6,781 bases of DNA from an uncultured Ruminococcus sp. (GCA_902797065.1 CADBRK010000290.1:1-6781); one strand, 5' to 3'; positions 1-6,042 are shown, numbered from the stretch's first letter. Program-made: numbers and translations. The notes: generated by a model from the letters alone, not told the origin.

Positions 1-85
1 AGATGGGGATTCGAACCCCAGATACGGCGGAAACCGTATACATGATTTCCAATCATGCTCCTTCGGCCAGCTCGGACATCTCTCC
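1..85 (-). tRNA. tRNA-Ser(GGA), 3' end cut off by the window edge
   Basis: Read on the minus strand, the gene starts GGAGAGA (acceptor arm) at 85. It has an anticodon arm CATGA-TTGGAAA-TCATG (57-41) with anticodon GGA at 50-48, which reads UCC and UCU. A long class II variable arm follows, with stem TACGG/CCGTA, as expected for tRNA-Ser, and then a T arm TGGGG-TTCGAAT-CCCCA. Only the first three bases (TCT) of the 3' acceptor strand are inside the window. About four acceptor bases, the discriminator and any encoded CCA lie outside it. All visible stems pair well and nothing suggests a pseudogene. Confidence 0.97.
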
Positions 86-89
86 ATAT

Positions 90-124
90 GCTCAACAACG
101 CTTTTTAATTATAGCGTGTTGAGC
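90..124. repeat. Imperfect inverted repeat straddling the tRNA-Ser -10 box
   Basis: GCTCAACAACGCT (90-102) and AGCGTGTTGAGC (113-124) are inverted copies with a single extra A in one arm, about 12 bp of stem around a 10-base AT-rich centre. The -10 hexamer lies mostly in the centre and the arms cover the spacer and the start of the transcript. It could be an operator, or a hairpin at the end of the mRNA from the upstream gene that stops at 158. No T-run follows on either strand, so it is not a standard intrinsic terminator. Confidence 0.7.
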
Positions 125-136
125 GTAATTTGTCAA
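108..136 (-). promoter_or_regulatory. Consensus sigma-70 promoter of the tRNA-Ser gene
   Basis: On the minus strand a perfect TTGACA (136-131) and a perfect TATAAT (113-108) are separated by exactly 17 bases. The -10 ends 22 bases before the first tRNA base, giving a predicted start near 101 and a short 5' leader of about 16 nt for RNase P to remove. The box quality matches a highly expressed stable-RNA gene. Confidence 0.9.
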
Positions 137-157
137 GTGCAATTTTAAATTTTTATT

Positions 158-1252
158 TTATTTATTTCCGAATTTCTTGAGAAACTTATTTACAAAGCTG
201 TCTTCGGGGGCTGTGATGTTCTGAGAACCTCCGCCGTAGCTGCTGCCGACATACCCCGCAGGCGCAGACGGCTGAGCCGACGCACTCCTGTTGTATGAAG
301 GTGCTGCAGGCTGCTGATTTCTTCCGGCTGCTTTGAAATACTCCGAGGTGTATGTCTTTATCGGCTTGCCTATAGTACTCGGAAGGTTAACCGCAACAAT
401 GCTGTTCCTCATCATAAAGCCCGAAACCTCTCCGAGCATTGCTTTGCATTCGCTTAGCTCTTTACCCTCAAGATAGAAAACCGCGTCGCACGAGCCGCCA
501 ACCATTCTTATCGGGAATCGCTGATATTTCTCCGCAAGATCAGCCTTTAACTTTTCAAACTCTTCTCCGACATTCTGAGTAAGCGCACCGTAGAAAATAA
601 GCTCCACATCGTCTCTGTAAGGGTCAAGCATTTTGCCCACAAGATTATAGCCGTGATATATTGTAGTAAATGTATTGTGCGAAACCTGGTTTACTCCGAG
701 AAGGAACATTTCCGTAAGCTTCGGCAAAACGCTGTACTGATCGAACGGTACTTTCGGTTCTTCATATACGGGCTGCTGTACGGGAGCTTTTTTGGGCTGC
801 TGCCTTTGCTGTCTCTGCGGCTGAGGCTGAGGCACGGGAGCAGGCATCGGCTCGGGTTCCGGTTCGGGTTCCGGTTCCGGCTCCGGTTCTTCCGGCTGCA
901 GCGCTATAGCGCCGAATCCGTTGTTGATCATAAACATTGCAACTGCCGCAAGACGTTCTTTAACTGCGGCTGCGTCCAGCTTATCCATGTCAAATGTTAC
1001 GCTGATAAACTTGTCGGAAAACCGGAAAGACACTCTTCCGAATTTCTGATCAAACTCTTCTATAAACTGCCTTGCGGCGCTCGGGTCTTCTACGTATACA
1101 TTACCGTATAAAAAGAATTCGACTGTCGGGACAGACGGGATCTTTACTTTACCTCTTATCTCATAGCCGTAAAGCAATGCTGTAAATGTCACATCATCGA
1201 CCATATTTATTCCGGACGCTATAAAAACATCGCCAAGCTCTCTTACCTGCAT
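158..1252 (-). CDS. Hypothetical two-copy-domain protein with (EP)n linker, 364 aa
   Basis: I do not recognise a named family and assign no function. The protein is an internal duplication: residues 1-118 and 173-292 are two copies of one mixed alpha/beta domain. Shared landmarks keep an exact offset of 172: TFTxxxxGY at 22-30 and 194-202, GK at 34-35 and 206-207, and VExxxYG at 44-50 and 216-222. Between the copies lies a Pro/Glu then Pro/Gln-rich linker (about 120-170) with seven Glu-Pro units. A Ser/Gly/Pro/Gln-rich stretch (about 310-348) leads to a short basic, amphipathic-looking C-terminus, FVNKFLKKFGNK. There is no signal peptide or membrane segment, so it is probably cytoplasmic. I chose the ATG at 1252 because AAGGAG ends 8 nt upstream; the GTG at 1261 overlaps that site and would add three residues. 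The gene has its own promoter and sits between the DUF2344 gene and tRNA-Ser. Confidence 0.88.
   Translation of the reverse strand: MQVRELGDVFIASGINMVDDVTFTALLYGYEIRGKVKIPSVPTVEFFLYGNVYVEDPSAARQFIEEFDQKFGRVSFRFSDKFISVTFDMDKLDAAAVKERLAAVAMFMINNGFGAIALQPEEPEPEPEPEPEPEPMPAPVPQPQPQRQQRQQPKKAPVQQPVYEEPKVPFDQYSVLPKLTEMFLLGVNQVSHNTFTTIYHGYNLVGKMLDPYRDDVELIFYGALTQNVGEEFEKLKADLAEKYQRFPIRMVGGSCDAVFYLEGKELSECKAMLGEVSGFMMRNSIVAVNLPSTIGKPIKTYTSEYFKAAGRNQQPAAPSYNRSASAQPSAPAGYVGSSYGGGSQNITAPEDSFVNKFLKKFGNK
848..889 (-). repeat. Seven 6-bp units coding the (Glu-Pro)7 linker
   Basis: Seven in-frame hexamers alternate GAA/GAG with CCG/CCC, coding Glu-Pro seven times. The Pro codon alternates between CCC and CCG in part of the array, giving a partial 12-bp periodicity. 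Such arrays can change unit number by slippage without breaking the frame. It forms the stiff, acidic start of the linker between the two domain copies. Confidence 0.9.
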
Positions 1253-1260
1253 TATGTTCA

Positions 1261-1266
1261 CTCCTT
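1261..1266 (-). promoter_or_regulatory. Ribosome binding site AAGGAG that sets the start at 1252
   Basis: AAGGAG reads 1266-1261 on the minus strand with 8 bases before the ATG at 1252, which is ideal spacing. The in-frame GTG at 1261 shares a base with this site and so cannot be the start used with it. Confidence 0.85.
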
Positions 1267-1326
1267 ATAATTTTGATGTCAGACATATATTTATTAATAA
1301 ACGATTTTAACCTACTTACACTCCAT

Positions 1327-1355
1327 ATTATATTATATCACAATTTTTTCTTGAA
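1327..1355 (-). promoter_or_regulatory. Candidate promoter for the duplicated-domain gene
   Basis: Two overlapping TATAAT hexamers lie at 1337-1332 and 1332-1327. The first is preceded by TG (1340-1339) as an extended -10. The second has a weak TTCAAG (3 of 6 matches) at 1355-1350 with a 17-base spacer. Either would give a leader of roughly 70 nt before the ATG at 1252. The region is very AT-rich, so chance matches are possible, but the gap after the DUF2344 gene and the extended -10 favour a real promoter. Confidence 0.6.
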
Positions 1356-1386
1356 AAATTAAATTTTGTTTAACAATTACAAATTA

Positions 1387-2049
1387 TCATCTAAAAAGTT
1401 CAAGCTTATTATTGTACAATTTGCCACGTTTTACATCGCAGCTTATTTCAAAACCGCATTCCCGCTCCAGAATATCGGTTATCAGCGATGGGTTGATATT
1501 CAGATTATTGCCTGCCGGCAGAATTATCCTCAGAACAACGCTTCCGTTTTCGGCAGTGACGCTGTATTCGCCGACATTCTCTTTGATATCCACCTGTTTG
1601 AGATCTCCTTTTTTTGTCCTTTTCTCGGTGTAGATATGTTCTCTTCCGAGCAGAGCGATCAGCTTTGACTGTATCTCTGTAGGATCGGAATGATCCGAAC
1701 TTATCAACACCTCGAACTCTGCAAAAGAGATTTCCGCAGGTTTCATTATCGGGTCCGTAACTGCAAATATTTCTATACCGTCGGGCAGGCACTCGTTGAG
1801 CCTTTTGATTATATACTCATTATCCGCGCTGTCTTCCGTCAGCTTCATATCGGCGCATTCGTTTTCTCCCGTAAAACCCAGAGAGAGTGACAGCGCAAAC
1901 GACACGTACATTCTCGAATTGAACCCTTCCGTATGCCAGAACGGCAGCCCCGACATCTGCATAGCCCTCATAAAAGCGCGGTTCACATCAAGATGCGATA
2001 TATATCGGCACGGACCGTGTTTTTTGTACCATACTCTAACGCTTCTCAT
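1387..2049 (-). CDS. Radical SAM-linked protein, DUF2344 / TIGR03936 family, 220 aa
   Basis: The N-terminus carries the family signature: RYISHLDVNRAFMRA (15-29), then LPFWHTEGFNSRM (35-47) and an aliphatic segment ending in LSLGFTGENECADM. The 220-residue length is normal for the stand-alone form. The family's biochemical role is not established. It is a partner of, or fused to, the radical SAM protein encoded just upstream. Its ATG overlaps the end of that gene by 14 nt, with a GGGGGAGG site 8 nt before the start, indicating one operon, translational coupling and probably a two-component complex. In many Clostridia this pair is followed by ribonuclease G and the L21/L27 ribosomal genes. Here it is not: the next gene is unrelated and has its own promoter. 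No convincing GC-rich terminator follows the TGA at 1389. Confidence 0.93.
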   Translation of the reverse strand: MRSVRVWYKKHGPCRYISHLDVNRAFMRAMQMSGLPFWHTEGFNSRMYVSFALSLSLGFTGENECADMKLTEDSADNEYIIKRLNECLPDGIEIFAVTDPIMKPAEISFAEFEVLISSDHSDPTEIQSKLIALLGREHIYTEKRTKKGDLKQVDIKENVGEYSVTAENGSVVLRIILPAGNNLNINPSLITDILERECGFEISCDVKRGKLYNNKLELFR

Positions 2050-3880
2050 AGCACACGCCTCCCCCGTACTTCACAGCGCCGCAGCCCGAACATTTTTTCC
2101 GGCAGTTCGGCGTTGTTCTATTCTCGTATGCTCTTTTACATTCGCTGAGCAGGAACTGCTTTGTCACACCGTAGCTGATATGATCCCACGGCAGAAGCTC
2201 GTCGAACGCACGTCTGCGTGTAACATAAAAATCGGGATCAAGTCCGCAGTCTCGTATGACCTCCATCCATCTGTCAAAATCAAAGCACTCGTCCCAGCCG
2301 TCAAAACGAAGCCCTCTGTTCACAGCCTCCTCGATCACACGGCACAGCCGTCTGTCGCCGCGTGCAAAAACGCCTTCAAGGTAACTGACTTTTGCCTCGT
2401 GATAATTATACTCTATCTTCCGTGATGTGATATGCCCTCTGAGCATAGACTGCTTTCGCCGTATATCCTCAAGACTGTCCTGCGGTTCCCACTGGAACGG
2501 AGTAAACGGCTTCGGTATAAACGACGATGTGCTTATCGTCACCTTTACCTGCTTTCCCTTCTGACGGTTCTCGTTTTTGTAATATGCGTCTACCACCTTC
2601 TGTGCAAGCGTACCTATGCCAAGAACGTCCTCGTCCGTTTCGGTGGGAAGTCCTATCATAAAGTACAGCTTGACCGCCGTCCAGCCGCCTTTGAAGGCCA
2701 CCGTGCAGGTGTTCATAAGCTCTTCTTCGGTCACGTTTTTGTTTATGACGTCCCTCATTCGCTGAGTACCCGCTTCGGGCGCAAACGTCAAGCCGCTTCT
2801 CCTGACGGATTTAAGCTTTGAAAGTATCTCGTTGTCAAAACCGTCAACACGCATACTCGGCAGCGAGAGACTCACGCTTTCTCTCTCCGACCACTCGGTC
2901 ATCATGGTAAGCAGTTCTCTGATCTTTGTATAATCGCTCGACGAAAGCGACGAAAGTGATATTTCGTCATAGCCTGTCGATCTGCACAGCAAGTGTGACT
3001 GCCTGTCGATCGTTTCGGGAGATTTTTCTCTTACGGGGCGGTTGAGGAATCCAGCCTGACAAAATCTGCAGCCCCTGATGCAGCCCCTGAATATCTCCTC
3101 TACGACTCTGTCGTGAACTATCTCTATCAGCGGCACAACGAACTTATCGGGATAAAAAACATTATCCAGATCCATTATAATACGCTTGTGTATTACCGCC
3201 GGTACGCCCTCTTTCGGCGTAAACGAAGCGATCGTACCGTCCTCGTTGTAGCCAACGTCATACAACGACGGAACATACACGCCGTCAATTTGTGAACAAA
3301 GATACAAGAATTCCTCTCTGCTTTTGCCCTCGGCGCGGCATTGCCTGAAAAGCTCTATTACCTCAAGATCGACTTCTTCACCCTCTCCGATAAAAAACAG
3401 ATCAAAAAAATCGGCAAGCGGTTCGGGGTTGCATGCGCAGGGACCGCCTGCGACAACTATCTGTTTAAGACCCTTCCTGTCGCAGCTTCTCAAAGGTATG
3501 TTCGCCAGCTTCAGCATTTGCAGTATATTTGTGTATGACAGCTCATACTGCAGTGTGAACCCGATAAACTCGAAATCGGTGATCGGCTCTCCGCTTTCCA
3601 ATCCCCACAGCGGAATGTTCTTTTCCTGCATTATCTTCTCGGCATCGAGCCACGGCGCAAATACTCTCTCGCACCAGATATACGGCACCTCATTGAACTG
3701 ACTGTAAAGTATTTTCATTCCGAGGTGAGACATTCCTATCTCGTATGTATCGGGAAAACAGAACGCAAACCGCACGTCAACGTCCTCTTTGTTTTTGTAA
3801 ACGCTGTTTATCTCGCCGCCGACATAACGTCCCGGCTTTTTGAGTTTCAGCAGATATGGTTCAATTTGTTTGTTTATCAT
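2036..3880 (-). CDS. B12-binding-type radical SAM protein, TIGR03960 family, 614 aa
   Basis: The N-terminal part (about 1-215) resembles the cobalamin-binding Rossmann region of this family, with FIGFTLQYELSYTNIL (105-120) and a GGPCACNPEP / FFIGEGEEVD stretch. The radical SAM core holds the [4Fe-4S] motif CIRGCRFC (Cys267, Cys271, Cys274), the strand DEISLSSLSSSDY and the family hallmark GLTFAPEAGTQRMRDVIN (363-380). The C-terminus carries a second cysteine cluster, CRKKCSGC plus C610 (Cys593, 597, 600, 610), which may bind a second metal or cluster. The reaction and substrate of this family are unknown. In some lineages the protein is fused to DUF2344; here the partner is a separate overlapping gene. 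I chose the ATG at 3880: GGTGAG lies just upstream, and longer in-frame starts up to 3958 would run through the -10 and -35 boxes. Confidence 0.95.
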   Translation of the reverse strand: MINKQIEPYLLKLKKPGRYVGGEINSVYKNKEDVDVRFAFCFPDTYEIGMSHLGMKILYSQFNEVPYIWCERVFAPWLDAEKIMQEKNIPLWGLESGEPITDFEFIGFTLQYELSYTNILQMLKLANIPLRSCDRKGLKQIVVAGGPCACNPEPLADFFDLFFIGEGEEVDLEVIELFRQCRAEGKSREEFLYLCSQIDGVYVPSLYDVGYNEDGTIASFTPKEGVPAVIHKRIIMDLDNVFYPDKFVVPLIEIVHDRVVEEIFRGCIRGCRFCQAGFLNRPVREKSPETIDRQSHLLCRSTGYDEISLSSLSSSDYTKIRELLTMMTEWSERESVSLSLPSMRVDGFDNEILSKLKSVRRSGLTFAPEAGTQRMRDVINKNVTEEELMNTCTVAFKGGWTAVKLYFMIGLPTETDEDVLGIGTLAQKVVDAYYKNENRQKGKQVKVTISTSSFIPKPFTPFQWEPQDSLEDIRRKQSMLRGHITSRKIEYNYHEAKVSYLEGVFARGDRRLCRVIEEAVNRGLRFDGWDECFDFDRWMEVIRDCGLDPDFYVTRRRAFDELLPWDHISYGVTKQFLLSECKRAYENRTTPNCRKKCSGCGAVKYGGGVCYEKR

Positions 3881-3884
3881 AATA

Positions 3885-3890
3885 CTCACC
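3885..3890 (-). promoter_or_regulatory. Ribosome binding site GGTGAG for the radical SAM gene
   Basis: GGTGAG (3890-3885) lies 4 bases before the ATG at 3880. Spacing is short but acceptable because GGTGA pairs with the 5' part of the anti-Shine-Dalgarno sequence. The alternative ATG at 3898 has no purine-rich site, only a T-rich run. Confidence 0.65.
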
Positions 3891-3917
3891 GTTAACATTT
3901 CAAAAAATACTATTAAT

Positions 3918-3946
3918 ATTATACAGAATACGTTCATATTTTGCAA
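3918..3946 (-). promoter_or_regulatory. Promoter of the radical SAM / DUF2344 operon
   Basis: TTGCAA (3946-3941, 4 of 6 matches) and a perfect TATAAT (3923-3918) are 17 bases apart. The predicted start near 3911 gives a leader of about 30 nt. It lies immediately after the terminator of the preceding gene, a normal boundary between two transcription units. Confidence 0.8.
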
Positions 3947-3956
3947 GTGGTTCACC

Positions 3957-3994
3957 AAAAAATAACAGCGGCTGCATAAAAATACAGTCGCTGT
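3957..3994 (-). terminator. Intrinsic terminator of the dockerin lysozyme-like gene
   Basis: On the minus strand ACAGCG (3994-3989) pairs with CGCTGT (3970-3965), followed after one A-C mismatch by CTG/CAG. The loop is about 10 bases, and TATTTTTT (3964-3957) follows at once. It begins 15 bases after the TAA at 4012-4010. Read on the plus strand the mismatch becomes a G-U pair, but no gene approaches from that side. Confidence 0.85.
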
Positions 3995-4009
3995 AGTGAT
4001 TATTATTAT

Positions 4010-5866
4010 TTATCCGCCGATACAATACGGAATATCATACCCGTGTTTGTTATTGAAGCCGTCCTGAATGTAGTCGCCGTAGAAGAAAAGCTCCATCTCG
4101 TCGATACGTCTGTAGAGCAAGCCCCAGTAGCATTTACCGCCTGCATGGTGGTATGCGAGCATCTCGTCCACAAGATCGTCTTCGTCCACATAGTCGAGAT
4201 TCAGCACGCCCGAACCCGAACGAGCCATACGCAGATAGTTGATACTGCAGTATCCGACTTTGCCGTCCTCTGTCTTGACCTTTATCCAAGTATTGTTTAC
4301 TCTTGTATCGTCGAGGATAGTAACCTTCTCACGGTAATCCATAAGCTTGACAACGGAATAATTTATACCGCCGTCCGTGCGCAGATACAATCCGTCGTCG
4401 GCAGTTACATAAGCCGTGTTCTCATCCTCTTCGGATACCGTCTGCGAGGGTTCTTCGCAGTCGAGCAGAACAGACTTGAGATTTGCGTTCTGGAGAGTAT
4501 AAGGTCCGAGATTATAAACGAAGCAAACAAGCGCATCAAACTGATACTGGTTGTACTTTACTTCGTTCTCCTGCAGGAACTGATTTACGTATCTGCTGTA
4601 GATCCTCTCGTTGACCTGATTTACAAGATCGGCAAAATACTCCGACATGCTTGCCCTGTTATAGAACATCTCGCCCGGCTCTATAACAACTCCGTAGCCG
4701 TAGTTCATAACATTGCCGTAAGCGATCGGGTCATACTCGGCTTCTTCAAGACCGCCCTCATAAAGCGAGATAAGCTTGATAAGCCCGTCGCTTGCGCGGA
4801 GCGTATCGTATGTAGCTTCTTCGGGAGAAGTGCTTGTCGAAACGAACATTGACGATTCGCCGTTGTCGCAGGTGGACCATACGCCGTTTTTCTGCGAGTA
4901 AGCCTGAATATCGAACAGACCCGAGCTGTCGGCGTCGGTGTACCCTACCCAGGTATATATGCCGTGTTCGTCGTCTGCGATCTTCTCCGTTGCATTTACG
5001 GTGCGTGTGCTGCCGCCCAGATCAATATCAAATTTTACTGCTGTTCTTGTCTGATCGGTCGTAGCGATAAGCTTGATCGTATCGCCTAAATTAGCGCTGT
5101 TCGGAGAAGAATAAACCGTTCTGACAGCCTCCGAGGGAGTAACGGTCAGGTCGATCGTTCTCTTTGTATCGTCAACAAGGGCAATTATCTTCACATTGCC
5201 CGCGCGTTTTCCGAGAATTAGTCCGTTCTCGTCAATTGTTGCAATATCGGTATTTGTGCTGCCCCAATCTATGTCGCTCTCACCGCTGATGTAGAGAGTC
5301 ATTCCGACAGGAACAGTGTATTTTGTGCCCGAAACATAAATATCGTCGTCCTCTTCGGCGTCGTCTCCGTACCCGTTGGAATAATTGCCGGTATATGGTA
5401 TATCGGGATCACCGTAATCCGGTTCATATTCATCATTGTCCGGAATTTCGGGGACTTCCGGAACTTCGGGAACCTCCGGAACTTCTGGGATTTCGTGTTC
5501 ATCAGGCACTTCGGGCTCAACGTTATGCGTATTGCCAAGATTGAACTTCCCTTTATCTGTGTCGGTATCGCTGCCGCCTAAAGTTCCGCTTATGCCAAGT
5601 ACCGCGCGCTGGATAAGCAGCGCATCAACAGACGATACTCTGCCGTCGCCGTTGAAATCGGCATTTGCAAGCTGCTCGTCCGTCAGCGTTTCTATATTCA
5701 ATACATATCTTAAAACTCTCAGAGAATCTGCCGCTGTAACTCTTCCGTCGCCTGTTACATCGCCCTTTACACCCATATCTTCATAGGCAAGCGCCGTAAG
5801 CGGTACGGATACAGCTGTCAATGCAGCCAAAGACCATGCAGCAAGCTTTCTTCGTATGCTTTCCAT
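4010..5866 (-). CDS. Secreted dockerin protein with SH3b-interrupted GH24 lysozyme-like domain, 618 aa
   Basis: Predicted secreted, cellulosome-attachable cell-wall hydrolase. A signal peptide (1-27, RRK then a hydrophobic stretch, cleavage after ALA) leads to a type I dockerin with two calcium loops, D36-T38-D40-D47 and D70-N72-D74-D81. A Pro/Glu (EVP)n linker follows (about 117-146), then a BIG2-like Ig domain (about 181-246, DWGSTNTDIATIDENGLI) and a second beta-rich, probably Ig-like region (247-345). Residues 352-470 match the first part of a GH24 (T4-type) lysozyme: E370 in LYEGG, D379 nine residues later, NYGYG (388-392) and QFDALVCFVYNLG. An SH3b domain (about 485-548) comes next. The last GH24 segment, AGGKCYWGLLYRRIDEMELF (575-594), appears only after it. 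Asn388 stands where GH24 enzymes usually have Thr, so activity is uncertain. AAAGGTG lies 7 nt before the ATG. The gene is a single transcription unit with its own promoter and terminator. Confidence 0.92.
   Translation of the reverse strand: MESIRRKLAAWSLAALTAVSVPLTALAYEDMGVKGDVTGDGRVTAADSLRVLRYVLNIETLTDEQLANADFNGDGRVSSVDALLIQRAVLGISGTLGGSDTDTDKGKFNLGNTHNVEPEVPDEHEIPEVPEVPEVPEVPEIPDNDEYEPDYGDPDIPYTGNYSNGYGDDAEEDDDIYVSGTKYTVPVGMTLYISGESDIDWGSTNTDIATIDENGLILGKRAGNVKIIALVDDTKRTIDLTVTPSEAVRTVYSSPNSANLGDTIKLIATTDQTRTAVKFDIDLGGSTRTVNATEKIADDEHGIYTWVGYTDADSSGLFDIQAYSQKNGVWSTCDNGESSMFVSTSTSPEEATYDTLRASDGLIKLISLYEGGLEEAEYDPIAYGNVMNYGYGVVIEPGEMFYNRASMSEYFADLVNQVNERIYSRYVNQFLQENEVKYNQYQFDALVCFVYNLGPYTLQNANLKSVLLDCEEPSQTVSEEDENTAYVTADDGLYLRTDGGINYSVVKLMDYREKVTILDDTRVNNTWIKVKTEDGKVGYCSINYLRMARSGSGVLNLDYVDEDDLVDEMLAYHHAGGKCYWGLLYRRIDEMELFFYGDYIQDGFNNKHGYDIPYCIGG
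5441..5494 (-). repeat. Six 9-bp units coding the EIP-(EVP)4-EIP linker
   Basis: Six in-frame 9-base units read Glu-(Ile/Val)-Pro: EIP, four EVP, then EIP. Units differ mainly at third codon positions. They form a stiff acidic spacer between the dockerin and the Ig-like region. In-frame unit gain or loss by slippage would only change the linker length. Confidence 0.9.
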
Positions 5867-5887
5867 TGGAGTTCACCTTTCCTTGTC

Positions 5888-5974
5888 TTAGATTTGATAG
5901 ATTCCTCTTTCGCTGATTACATCGGCATACGCCTCATAGTATCGCTTCGGAGATAACCCGACAGCAGTATACAC
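5888..5974 (-). CDS. Candidate 28-codon leader ORF upstream of the dockerin gene
   Basis: A GTG at 5974 opens a frame of 28 codons ending in TAA at 5890-5888, 21 nt before the dockerin gene. The peptide begins VYTAVGLSPKRYYEAY and ends SERGIYQI, with five Tyr. It looks more protein-like than most random short frames. The only upstream ribosome-site candidate is a partial GGTG about 7 nt away, and that lies in the stem of the leader hairpin while the start codon lies in its loop. Frames of this length occur by chance, so this is a candidate only. A real one could act as a regulatory leader peptide. Confidence 0.25.
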   Translation of the reverse strand: MYTAVGLSPKRYYEAYADVISERGIYQI

Positions 5975-5990
5975 ATCTTTACACCGCTGT
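5961..5990 (-). promoter_or_regulatory. 5'-terminal mRNA hairpin of the dockerin gene leader
   Basis: In the RNA, ACAGCGGUGUA (5990-5980) pairs along its full 11 bases with UAUACUGCUGU (5971-5961), including two G-U pairs, around an 8-base loop AAGAUGUG. The predicted transcript start is near 5992, so the hairpin sits at the very 5' end. It may protect the mRNA from decay or control translation of the small frame that starts in the loop. At DNA level the same repeat could be an operator just downstream of the promoter. Confidence 0.7.
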
Positions 5991-5998
5991 ACTTTTTA

Positions 5999-6027
5999 AT
6001 TATACCATAAAGATATAGAAATATCAA
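5999..6027 (-). promoter_or_regulatory. Strong extended -10 promoter of the dockerin lysozyme-like gene
   Basis: TTGATA (6027-6022, 5 of 6 matches) and a perfect TATAAT (6004-5999) are 17 bases apart. The -10 is preceded by TGG, so it also carries the extended TGn element. The predicted start near 5992 leaves a long leader of about 125 nt before the ATG. Confidence 0.88.
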
Positions 6028-6042
6028 ATTTCAGAATGCCGA

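Noticed and set aside
653..1111. Plus-strand open frame of 152 codons, rich in Arg/Phe/Leu.
   Set aside because: Antisense shadow of the duplicated-domain gene; the RF/RL repeats are the reverse reading of the Glu-Pro codons.
1276..1301. Short palindromes ATGTCAGACAT (1276-1286) and TTTATTAATAAA (1290-1301) as operators in the leader of the duplicated-domain gene.
   Set aside because: Arms of 5-6 bp in very AT-rich DNA are expected by chance, and no regulator is linked to them.
1342..1360. Inverted repeat AATTTTTTC / GAAAAATT as a terminator after the DUF2344 gene.
   Set aside because: The stem is almost all A-T with a 2-base centre, too weak and tight for an intrinsic terminator.
1796..2425. 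Plus-strand open frame of 209 codons.
   Set aside because: Antisense to the clearly recognisable DUF2344 and radical SAM genes, with no family match and crossing the boundary of both.
3881..3958. A 26-residue hydrophobic N-terminal extension of the radical SAM protein (GTG at 3958) that looks like a signal peptide.
   Set aside because: Its codons run through the -10 and -35 boxes, no ribosome site precedes the GTG, and the family is cytoplasmic with its N-terminus at MINK.
4043..4852. Plus-strand open frame of 269 codons.
   Set aside because: Antisense to the GH24/SH3b coding region, where domain motifs fix the real frame; no promoter or ribosome site supports it.
5917..5976. A 19-codon ATG frame (ATG at 5976, beginning MCILLSGYLRS) in the dockerin gene leader.
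   Set aside because: Very short, no good ribosome site, and it overlaps the longer, more protein-like frame at 5974-5888.
5867..5992. A c-di-AMP (ydaO) or c-di-GMP riboswitch in the leader of the wall-hydrolase gene.
   Set aside because: Wall-hydrolase genes often carry ydaO elements, but I could not find the conserved core of either class, and the leader is short for ydaO. A covariance-model search would settle it.
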